Origin: Treponema sp.
GTDB lineage: Bacteria > Spirochaetota > Spirochaetia > Treponematales > Breznakiellaceae
Length of the DNA: 48,573 nucleotides
Assembly: GCA_031290455.1 (NCBI GenBank)
Contig: JAITNP010000121.1
Span: 1-48,573 of the forward strand
Direction: 5' to 3'
The translations under genes were made by a program, and so were the position numbers. A model generated the notes under the pieces. That model did no database searches, was not told the origin of the DNA, and saw only the letters and a program-made list of their open reading frames with translations. This document shows, in pieces, positions 1 to 8,586 of this stretch (position 1 is its first letter; the number at the start of each line of letters is the position of its first letter).

Positions 1-128
1 CCACTTGACCGAAGCCGCGCAGCGGCAAGCGTGGCCGTCCTCGGATTTTCGCCGCCCCCGCCGGGTTTCCGCAGCGTTGGCCCTTTTCTATACATTACCA
101 GTATTTTGAAAGCGGTTCATGTTTTTTC

Positions 129-157
129 TTGACAAAGCGTTAATATCCCTTCATCAT
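129..157 (+). promoter_or_regulatory. sigma70-like promoter of the EF-G-like gene
   Basis: TTGACA (129-134), 17-nt spacer, CATCAT (152-157). Confidence 0.55.
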
Positions 158-191
158 GAATATGAAAGAACCTACTGCAAGGAGAACCCCT

Positions 192-2276
192 ATGAGCTAT
201 ACTACGGATCTTATCAAAAATGTTTCCATCGCCGGTCATGGCGGGACCGGCAAAACAACTCTTTTTGAACATCTGCTTTTTGTTGGGGGAGTTATTCCCA
301 AACCTGAAACAGTGGAATCCGGTAAAACTGTTGGTGATTCAAGCCCCGAAGAGATCGATCGGAAAATCTCGATTCATGCAGCCTTGGCCCATATTGAGCG
401 AAAGGGCAAAAAGATTAACTTTTTTGATACCCCCGGATCGTCCGATTTTACCGGGGATGTGATTCTGACCTTTCGGGCCTCGGAATTTGTCTTACTGACC
501 GTGGACGGCCGGGCCGGTGTTCAGATTGAGACCATCAAACTCTGGCGTAACCTTGAGGGCCGGAAAAAGCCCCGAGGTGTTTTCATTACTAAAATGGATG
601 ATGAACGGGCGGATTTTAATAAGACGCTCGCCGATATAAAGGACAAATTTAAGGCTACCCCGGTAATCCTGACCCTGCCCATGGGGAAAGGGGCTAGTTA
701 TCAGGGCGTTATTGATGTGCTGAACGAAAAGGCCTATTGGGTGCAGGGAGAAGCCGTTGAAAAGGAAGGGGCGATTCCCCCTGAGTACCAGGATGCGGTG
801 GCTGCAGCCCGGGAACGGCTTATTGAGGCTGCCGCCGAAGGGAATGACGCCCTGATGGAGCATTATATCGAACAGGGGTCCCTGGATGCCGCAGAATTAC
901 ATCAAGGGCTGGTCGAAGCCTTGGCAGATCACAAGTTCGTTCCTGCCTTTGCCGGAGTGTCCCTTAAAAACTCGGGGCTGATCCCGCTGGTAGACTTCAT
1001 CGCCGATATTGGGCCGGACCCCCGGTCCGCAAAGGATGTCAGCCGGGAAGCGGATGGAACCCTCAAGGAGCTTCCCATTGACCCGGATAGGCCTCTGGCC
1101 GCCTTGGTGATCAAGACCACCTATGATCAATTTTCGGGGAAACTTTCCTGGGTTAAAGTCATTAACGGCAGGCTCTCCGCCGATTCGGAAGCCTTCAATG
1201 TTTCGGAAAACAAAAAGGAACGCATCGGGAAGCTCTACACCTGCCAGGGTAAGAAACTGGAGGAAATCCGGGAACTCTATGCCGGGGATGTGGGGATCCT
1301 TTCGAAATCGGCAACCCTTAATACCAACAATACCCTGACCGCTGGGAACGCCTCCCTTACCTTTGTGCCCCTCCGTCTCCCCGAACCGGTCCATTCCGTG
1401 GCGGTCAACGCGGTGGCAAAGAAGGATGACGATAAACTGGGCGAATTTTTGTTGCGGGCCACCGACGAGGACAAAACCTTCCGCCATGCCTTTAACCCCG
1501 AAACCAAGGAAACCGTTATTTTCGGCATGGGGGAACTGCATGTCAACATCATTCTGGATAAGATCAAGCAGAACCAGAAGATTGAGGTCGAGACCCATAT
1601 CCCCCGGGTACCCTACCGGGAAACCATCACCAAGAAGGCTTCCGCCGAGTATACCCACAAGAAGCAGACCGGCGGACATGGCCAGTACGGTAAGGTGGTC
1701 CTGGAAATCGCCCCGCTTCCCCGGGGGGAGCAGTACAAGTTCATCAATGCCATCTTTGGGGGCGCCGTATCCCGGGGTTATATTCCGGGGGTTGAAAAGG
1801 GGGTTCTCGAAGGCATGGCCGCCGGGGTCATGGCGGGGTACCCGGTGGTGGATGTAGAGGTGAAAATCGTGGACGGCAAGGAACATCCGGTGGATTCCTC
1901 GGAACTGGCCTTTAAGCTGGCTGCGCGGAACGCCTTCCGGGAGTCGATGCGCCAGGCTGCGCCGACCCTCCTTGAGCCTATCATGAACATCACTGTCTTT
2001 GTGGAAGATAAGTATCTGGGGGACGTGATGTCCGATTTGTCGGGCAAGCGGGGCAAGATTCTGGGGCAAAACTCGATGGGGGGGGGCATTGAGGAAATCC
2101 GGGCACAGGTACCTCAAGCGGAACTCCTGCGGTATTCCATTGATCTGCGGTCCATTACCAGTGGAACCGGGTCTTTCAACGTGGAGTTTGACCACTACTC
2201 CCCGATCTCCGGTAAAATCGCCGATGAGGTCATCAAGGCTGCCCAATCATTCCGGGTACAGGAGACTGAAGAATAA
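192..2276 (+). CDS. fusA: Elongation factor G-like translational GTPase (EF-G paralogue); ORF track starts at 156 but ATG at 192 is preferred
   Basis: GHGGTGKT P-loop, DTPG, TKMD, EF-G domain IV/V motifs (THKKQTGGHGQYGKVV, SDLSGKRGKILG); AAGGAG just upstream of ATG 192. Confidence 0.9.
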   Translation: MSYTTDLIKNVSIAGHGGTGKTTLFEHLLFVGGVIPKPETVESGKTVGDSSPEEIDRKISIHAALAHIERKGKKINFFDTPGSSDFTGDVILTFRASEFVLLTVDGRAGVQIETIKLWRNLEGRKKPRGVFITKMDDERADFNKTLADIKDKFKATPVILTLPMGKGASYQGVIDVLNEKAYWVQGEAVEKEGAIPPEYQDAVAAARERLIEAAAEGNDALMEHYIEQGSLDAAELHQGLVEALADHKFVPAFAGVSLKNSGLIPLVDFIADIGPDPRSAKDVSREADGTLKELPIDPDRPLAALVIKTTYDQFSGKLSWVKVINGRLSADSEAFNVSENKKERIGKLYTCQGKKLEEIRELYAGDVGILSKSATLNTNNTLTAGNASLTFVPLRLPEPVHSVAVNAVAKKDDDKLGEFLLRATDEDKTFRHAFNPETKETVIFGMGELHVNIILDKIKQNQKIEVETHIPRVPYRETITKKASAEYTHKKQTGGHGQYGKVVLEIAPLPRGEQYKFINAIFGGAVSRGYIPGVEKGVLEGMAAGVMAGYPVVDVEVKIVDGKEHPVDSSELAFKLAARNAFRESMRQAAPTLLEPIMNITVFVEDKYLGDVMSDLSGKRGKILGQNSMGGGIEEIRAQVPQAELLRYSIDLRSITSGTGSFNVEFDHYSPISGKIADEVIKAAQSFRVQETEE

Positions 2277-2318
2277 AACGCCAGCGGCAGACATGCATGT
2301 CGGATAAACAAGGAGGCG

Positions 2319-2356
2319 CCGGGGCTGTTCATGAAAGGATGGCCCCGGTTTTCTTT
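2319..2356 (+). terminator. Rho-independent terminator downstream of EF-G-like gene
   Basis: CCGGGGCT-N14-GGCCCCGG followed by TTTTCTTT. Confidence 0.65.
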
Positions 2357-3404
2357 ACTGGTACATAATCACATACGGCCGGGGATTGAGTTCAAGGACT
2401 TGCTTGGGGGAGAGGAGGGGGTTATCATATCCCGCGCCGGGGATGCTGAAATTGTAAAACAGTTTAAATCCTTTAACCGGTATATTCACCGCTTGGGCGT
2501 TCCGGGAATAGGAATCCAGTTTTTGGGCCGGATTCCCGAATCCGTCGGCGCAATGTACCAGCCGTACCCGGGTAAAGTTGGTCTTAACCTTTTCCCGCTC
2601 ATGAATCATCCAGGGCTTAAATTGATGAATCACCAGCATCCGCTCTCCGGGCAACTTGTTTTCCAGAAGGTAATCTTCCATAATTTTCTGGACCTGGTTG
2701 AGTTCCTCCGCCGTTACCACGCCGATTTCCTTCATGGGCTTCGTGGTCCGCCATTCCGGGTCCAGGGCAAGGTGGACATTAGGATACTCCAGGTAGGGGA
2801 GCATTTTCTTGATAGAATCAACCGGATGATACCGGCCAATCTGATGATCGATAAACACCAGCATATTATGTTTTAGGGCATAGTCCAGGTATGGCTGAAG
2901 CTTTGCTTTGTTAATGATACCGATTTCCCCTTCGGGCCATACGGTACCATAGATGATATAAAAAGCCCTCAGAACACCCCGGCCTCCGTTCACGGCATCG
3001 TATTCCGCTGCAAGCTTGGTAAGCCGGGCATCTAATTCTTCAATCGGGTATCTTCCGAGGATCCCCATGAGTTGGGAATTGGGATGCCCATAGTACGCAA
3101 GGATATCGTTATTGAGGAGGATAGACTGTTGATCCGCGGTGCTTTGGGCAAGGGCTTGAAATTCCTCCTCAGAAGCAACGGAATAGGGCTTGGCCGCCCC
3201 CTGGTTATTGATGCGATTAAGGTAATCTGTAAAATAAAGGGATGGAAAAAACGGCGTAGCCCTTCCCTTTCGCGCTTCCGTTCCGCTACTTAAGGATGGG
3301 GATGGATTGTTTTGGGCGTTCAGTAACAAAGGATGGATGAAAAATATCAAAAGACCCATAATTACCGGTAATACCAGGGTTAAGCGTACTTGAGCCCATA
3401 TCAT
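2355..3404 (-). CDS. Conserved secreted/lipoprotein-like hypothetical protein
   Basis: 349 aa, N-terminal hydrophobic segment, conserved-looking motifs LALDPEWR, HQFKPWMI, HCADGFG. Confidence 0.75.
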   Translation of the reverse strand: MIWAQVRLTLVLPVIMGLLIFFIHPLLLNAQNNPSPSLSSGTEARKGRATPFFPSLYFTDYLNRINNQGAAKPYSVASEEEFQALAQSTADQQSILLNNDILAYYGHPNSQLMGILGRYPIEELDARLTKLAAEYDAVNGGRGVLRAFYIIYGTVWPEGEIGIINKAKLQPYLDYALKHNMLVFIDHQIGRYHPVDSIKKMLPYLEYPNVHLALDPEWRTTKPMKEIGVVTAEELNQVQKIMEDYLLENKLPGERMLVIHQFKPWMIHEREKVKTNFTRVRLVHCADGFGNPAQKLDSYSRNAQAVNIPVKGFKLFYNFSIPGAGYDNPLLSPKQVLELNPRPYVIMYQ

Positions 3405-3651
3405 TTCTACTTATCGGCAGAAATACGAAAAATCATAAGCTGTGGTAGTGTTTTTTTCAGTGCTATCTTACCAGGTTAGTTTTAGGACAGGCTCAGAAAG
3501 AGGATGGACGAGGCATCCCACATGGAGCTGCCTACCAACTTTTGAAAGCGTGATATAATCAGCGTAACCGTTCACGGGGTTACGGGTATTCAGAATCGGA
3601 TATGGTCAAACCAAGCCAAGAACCAGCCGGGGACCATCAAATTTTATTCCT

Positions 3652-5202
3652 CTATTTTAAGTGATACCCTGTCTCGATACTGAAAGGACCTTGTGAAGGA
3701 TCAATACCGTGTTCATTATACAGGCCCTCAGACAGCGCGGTATATTCTTTGGAAAGGCTTGTGTTTCCCTGCCCCGCAGCGCATTTGGCGGCTTTTTTAT
3801 AGGCTAAGGGCAGGATTGACATACTCAAAGACAAGTCATTCGTGAATAATTCCTGAAAGTTGGCAAGCCCTTCGGCATACGCGCCGGTTTCGGCCTGGAT
3901 AAACGCCAGCCAGTACAGAGACCAGATGTCTTCAGGAAAAAGTTCACGGGCGTTTGTAAGAAACCGTATATTTCCCGTTTCAACTATATCGGCTATGTTC
4001 CGCCCATAGCACACTTCATTAATCAATGAAAAGAACATATACCAACCGTATAAACGCATATCTTCCAGTGAATTATGAAACCGTATCATTTCAGAGGGCT
4101 TGACGGATTCATTAAACGCATAGGATTCAAGCTCCTCCAAAGCCTGAAGCAATGATGAAGACTGTGCTCCGAGGGGGCTTCTCCACAGCGTATAGTTAAA
4201 ATGATCGCCGTAATACAGTTTTAGATAGTACAAAGTTACGAGAGATAAACTGTCCAGTTCTACTTGGCGGGCTTTCTCCAATAATGTTGGGTCTTTTAAC
4301 GCATATTCCTTTAAATACCGTGCCCAGTACCGGAGCGCCTCATCACTAGGAACATAGTTAGAGGGAGTCCCGTAATACGCTTCTTTTTCCGCTATCAATG
4401 CGTCATAATAGTTAGAAGATAGCTTATCACCATAATACCATTGAACGTCTTTCGGAAGTACAATCTTTGAACCTGAAACAGACCGCTTCCATGCATCTTC
4501 AAACTCCGGTCTGATATTGTAATCAGCGGCAAGAAAAGACAATGAAGTAAAAGCGGAACCATACCGTTTGGACAGCAGATAGCCCAGAGGCGTCCGGTCA
4601 ATGTTGGCTTCATTGCTGAAGCCGCTCCCTTTCGTTACTATTTTAACCCCGTGCGCCCCGCCGAAGTAACAGATTGCTTTTGCGTCAGTCGGCGCGTTAT
4701 TCAGTGTTTCAATGATATTTTTCGCCGAATACTCGTCACGGTAGTTTAACCAGGCAACTTCATTGGATGGATCATAGTTGTCATAGTTTTCTCCCTCTTC
4801 GGTCCATACTACCTTGAACGGATCTTTGCTGGCCGTCGATTGTTCCAGTGATAGTAACACCTGTCTTAGTTCTCTGGCTTCAACCCTATTTGCGCCTCCA
4901 CTCATCCAGGGATACATAGGCTCCAAATGGTCCCTGGTTATATTGCTTTCGCTAAAAAAATACCGGACGCCCGCGTCATAGAATTCCTGTACATGTTCCG
5001 CCAGAAACAGCTCTTCATTCATTATTATATGCGCCTCATTGATGAAGATAACTTTCTTGGTTTTAAGTTCATCAAGCAGGTATGCGGCGGCGTCCGGAGC
5101 ATCGGTATTTATCTTTTCCAGTTTTGTCACCGGCGATGTCGCGCATCCGGTTATCAAGGTGGCTGCCAACAAAAGTCCATATAGGGCGGTTCGATACTGC
5201 AT
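3652..5202 (-). CDS. Lipoprotein with ChaN/TraB/EreA-like N-terminal domain
   Basis: Lipobox LITGCATSP; INEAH motif and GGAHG motif; ~300-aa helical C-terminal region. Confidence 0.7.
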   Translation of the reverse strand: MQYRTALYGLLLAATLITGCATSPVTKLEKINTDAPDAAAYLLDELKTKKVIFINEAHIIMNEELFLAEHVQEFYDAGVRYFFSESNITRDHLEPMYPWMSGGANRVEARELRQVLLSLEQSTASKDPFKVVWTEEGENYDNYDPSNEVAWLNYRDEYSAKNIIETLNNAPTDAKAICYFGGAHGVKIVTKGSGFSNEANIDRTPLGYLLSKRYGSAFTSLSFLAADYNIRPEFEDAWKRSVSGSKIVLPKDVQWYYGDKLSSNYYDALIAEKEAYYGTPSNYVPSDEALRYWARYLKEYALKDPTLLEKARQVELDSLSLVTLYYLKLYYGDHFNYTLWRSPLGAQSSSLLQALEELESYAFNESVKPSEMIRFHNSLEDMRLYGWYMFFSLINEVCYGRNIADIVETGNIRFLTNARELFPEDIWSLYWLAFIQAETGAYAEGLANFQELFTNDLSLSMSILPLAYKKAAKCAAGQGNTSLSKEYTALSEGLYNEHGIDPSQGPFSIETGYHLK

Positions 5203-5333
5203 GCTTTTACTCCTAAGAAACGTTGTTCAAGAATACTGTTATTGGTATGCGTCAACGTATCAATGATAGTATCGGCACTAATAACCATGACTTTATTGAC
5301 TTTGCAGTGCTTGCCTGATATTGTATGGCCAAA

Positions 5334-6093
5334 TCAAATCGGAACCCCAGACCACGTCGTCCCGGACACCACCTCAGTGGACTGAACGCTCTCTACCCCC
5401 TTGTCGTTCACCGCGTTTACTTGGTAATAATCGCCACAAGGGGGAAATTCGCCCGCAGGATCACCAGCTCTGAAACAACCACGATGGTGGTCTCCTTGCT
5501 GTCTTTGAAGTGAAAGCTGATAAAGTAATTACCCGCGGCCATGGGGCTTTCAGTGTAGACCAGGGTGTTCTCCACCACCGCTACCGGTGAGGTACTCACC
5601 GCTGTATCGTCTTTAAAAACAGCGGCAGATACAATACCCGTATTATCAGGCACCGTTATCGGTGATGTTTATCGAGCCTTGCCCGCCCATCGGGGGCGCT
5701 ACCAGAACGTCCAGGGAATCGGTGGAAGCGGAGATAAGCTTATCCGTTATACTCCCTTCCAGAAACAGCGCCTTAGACGCTCCTTCCCCCTTATACACCT
5801 TCAGGGTACAATTCCAGGTTCCCCCTTGGATCGCCACTGACGCATCGGTCATGGCGGTAAATTCCGTCAGCTTGGTTTCCGCTTCCTTCTCGCCGGCAGT
5901 ACAACTCAAACGGCCCAACCCCATCTAACGAAATATCCGGTAACAGCGTCCTTCCCACCCCTTTTTTGATGCTGATGGGAATGACGAATTTCCCGTCAAG
6001 AGCCGTTCCCGTTCCCGTTCCCGGTTCTTGAAATCCCAGGTTACAGCCGCAAACCAGTGCAACCACGCATAAGCCGCACTGATACCGATACAT
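5334..6093 (-). pseudogene. Frameshifted FN3-like lipoprotein gene
   Basis: N-terminus MYRYQCGLCVVALVCGCNLGFQEPGTGTGT then GLGRLSCTAGEKEAETKL... then PDNTGIVSAAVFKDD... then DYYQVNAVNDKGVESVQSTEVVSGTTW lie consecutively in different minus frames. Confidence 0.7.
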
Positions 6094-6129
6094 CGCGCCA
6101 TGCTCTTCATAGATAGCTTGAGCCAGTTG

Positions 6130-6804
6130 TTAATTTGTATCAGCGCACGTCCGGGGCAATGATTGAGCCAGGGGAAGGATCACTAAAAACCGTCCTTCGT
6201 GGGCATATATCGCAAAGGCCCCCTCCACGACACGATTACTAATACCGAAAAAGCCTTGATCCCAGGGTAATCCTTCCAGAGGCCACTTAAGTCCCCGACT
6301 TTCTGCTTTCCAAGGCCCCAGGCCCAGGGGAAAGACCGACACCAGGCTATTCGATGGAAGGGTGCAGACCAGTTCCTGTTCCATGGTGAGGCAGCGTATA
6401 TCCTCAGCCGCAGTGAGCCAGCGGTCCGGGCACCGCTCCCGCTCAAAGAGCGAACGGATGGCGAACAGGTGATCCGTCCTGCCCCCGCCCCCGCCGACAA
6501 GCCAGGTTTCATCAACCCCTTTTTCCCAGAGAAACCGTAGCGCCAATTCCGTATCGGTATAATCCTTATCCGTGGGATACCGGATGACCCGTCCCAGTGG
6601 ATACTGTGCCAGCCGCCCCAGGTCATCCAGGGAATCCATGTCCCCCAGGATCCAGTCCGGCTGTATCCCCGCCTCCTCCGCGGCAATGAGTCCTGAATCG
6701 GCGGCAACGATAATATCCGCCCCCGCTATAAGAGAACCGCACTGCTCAGACCCCGGCCCCGCTCCACCTATAAATGCAATACCCCGCAATGGTCCCTGCT
6801 CCAT
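6130..6804 (-). CDS. thiN: Thiamine pyrophosphokinase
   Basis: AADSGL, DWILGDMDSL, YPTDKDYTDTELAL, GGGGGRTDH motifs. Confidence 0.9.
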   Translation of the reverse strand: MEQGPLRGIAFIGGAGPGSEQCGSLIAGADIIVAADSGLIAAEEAGIQPDWILGDMDSLDDLGRLAQYPLGRVIRYPTDKDYTDTELALRFLWEKGVDETWLVGGGGGRTDHLFAIRSLFERERCPDRWLTAAEDIRCLTMEQELVCTLPSNSLVSVFPLGLGPWKAESRGLKWPLEGLPWDQGFFGISNRVVEGAFAIYAHEGRFLVILPLAQSLPRTCADTN

Positions 6805-6944
6805 ACTTTCAATGTAGTATACGAATATGATGTCGTCTATAAGTAGAAAAACAGCCTAAAAATCACTTGACAAGAATTTTTGTTTGTATCAAAATAATGT
6901 TCTTATGGCATTAGACTTAACCAAAGATTTGAGCCTTTTTGACA

Positions 6945-7121
6945 TTAAGCAAGTAAAAATGTTATATGGGAAGTAACGACCATACCGTCACTCATTTTCG
7001 TTCCCACACCCATGATAAGTTTATCAATCCTCTCATGCTCGGCGATTTGTTTTGGCGTGGGTTGGCGGCGTATCTCTTTGATCCCTTGCCCAATGATAGC
7101 CTTATCATGAATGACCTCCAT
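6945..7121 (-). CDS. Small ORF, 58 aa, unknown (MEVIHDKAIIGQGIKEIRRQPTPKQIAEHERIDKLIMGVGTKMSDGMVVTSHITFLLA)
   Basis: Manual translation; below the 60-aa cutoff of the ORF track; charged helical composition. Confidence 0.4.
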   Translation of the reverse strand: MEVIHDKAIIGQGIKEIRRQPTPKQIAEHERIDKLIMGVGTKMSDGMVVTSHITFLLA

Positions 7122-7197
7122 ACAGTATTATGTTAAAAACGTATATTGGTAACATTGGGATTGATACACATAAACAAGTATCGTATAGTTCTTAACA

Positions 7198-8562
7198 ATG
7201 GGCAGCGTATCCATACAACCGCACATGATCCCTCCGCTGTTAAAAGAAGTGGCCGCCATATTCTCATCCCATGGGAAACAGGTATTCCTGGTGGGAGGGG
7301 TAATACGGGATATGCTCCGGGGTAAGGAAGCCACAGACTGGGACCTCGCCACGGACGCCCAGCCGGAAGAAGTGATTGCTATGTTCCAGCGGGTCATCCC
7401 CACGGGCATCAAACACGGGACCGTTACCGTCCATTTTAAGGGACATGCCCTGGAAGTAACCACCTTTCGCACCGAATCCTCTTACCGTGATGGCCGCCGC
7501 CCGGATACGGTGCAGTACGTCGCGAGTATTGAGGAGGACCTATCCCGCCGGGATTTTACCATGAACGCCCTTGCCCTGGAGCTTCCCGGAGGGCGCATCA
7601 CCGACCCCTTTGACGGTGCAGAGGACATTACGAGGCGTATCATCCGCTGTGTCGGGAACCCGGCGGAACGGTTTGCCGAGGACGGCCTGCGGACCTTACG
7701 GGCAGTACGCTTCGCCGCCCAGCTCGGTTTTGAGGTGGAATCGTCTATCATCAAGACCATCCCCCGGTTCCTCAGCGTCACCGCAAAGGTTGCCCCTGAA
7801 CGGATCCGGGATGAACTGGATAAAATCCTTGCTTCCCCACAGCCTTCCCGGGCGTTTATACCCATGGAGAAAACCGGCCTCCTGGAACTGTTCCTTCCCG
7901 AATTGGCGCAGTGTCGAGGGGTCGAACAAAAGGGGTTCCACCGCTTCGATGTACTTGACCATTCCCTATTGGCTTGTGATTTTGCCGCAGCGGAGGCGGT
8001 CCCCCTCACGGTCCGGCTTGCCGCGCTCCTTCATGACATTGGGAAACCCACCACCCGGCGGCTTGATGAAACTGGGGTATGGACCTTCTACCGTCATGAA
8101 CATGCATCCGCCCTTCTCAGCCGGAACCTGCTTTCCCGGTTCCGGTATCCTCATAGGGTGATCGATGGGACGGTCCATCTGATTAAGGAACACATGTTCC
8201 ATTATGAAGAAAACTGGAGCGACGGGGCAATACGGCGCTTCATCATCCGGGTGGGGGAAAAAAACCTGGATGATCTGTATAAACTCAGACGGGCCGATGC
8301 GTACGCCACCGCGGGGATGGAACTCCCCCCGGATTTCCTCCTCCCCCTCATCACCAGGGTCGATGCTGCCCTCGCCGAAAGCCGGGCCTTTTCCCTCAAG
8401 GACCTGTGCATTTCAGGCAAAGATCTCATGGAAATCGGGGTTACGCCGGGACCTCGGATGGGGATCATCCTCGCTGAACTCCTGGAAACGGTGGTTGACG
8501 ACCCGGAATGTAATACCCGGGAAAAGCTGCTGGAAATAGCGGAAAATTTGTATAGGCGCTGA
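7198..8562 (+). CDS. cca: CCA tRNA nucleotidyltransferase / poly(A) polymerase family with HD domain
   Basis: FLVGGVIRDMLRG, DWDLATDA, RRDFTMNALA, ALLHDIGKP motifs. Confidence 0.93.
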   Translation: MGSVSIQPHMIPPLLKEVAAIFSSHGKQVFLVGGVIRDMLRGKEATDWDLATDAQPEEVIAMFQRVIPTGIKHGTVTVHFKGHALEVTTFRTESSYRDGRRPDTVQYVASIEEDLSRRDFTMNALALELPGGRITDPFDGAEDITRRIIRCVGNPAERFAEDGLRTLRAVRFAAQLGFEVESSIIKTIPRFLSVTAKVAPERIRDELDKILASPQPSRAFIPMEKTGLLELFLPELAQCRGVEQKGFHRFDVLDHSLLACDFAAAEAVPLTVRLAALLHDIGKPTTRRLDETGVWTFYRHEHASALLSRNLLSRFRYPHRVIDGTVHLIKEHMFHYEENWSDGAIRRFIIRVGEKNLDDLYKLRRADAYATAGMELPPDFLLPLITRVDAALAESRAFSLKDLCISGKDLMEIGVTPGPRMGIILAELLETVVDDPECNTREKLLEIAENLYRR

Positions 8563-8586
8563 CCATCAATACGCTTCTATGGTATC

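Noticed and set aside
897-2246. 449-aa minus ORF antisense to the EF-G-like gene
   Set aside because: Shadow ORF opposite a clearly conserved gene; no recognisable domain.
6805-6944. Possible TPP riboswitch upstream of thiN
   Set aside because: No CUGAGA/ACCUGA-like core found on the minus strand.
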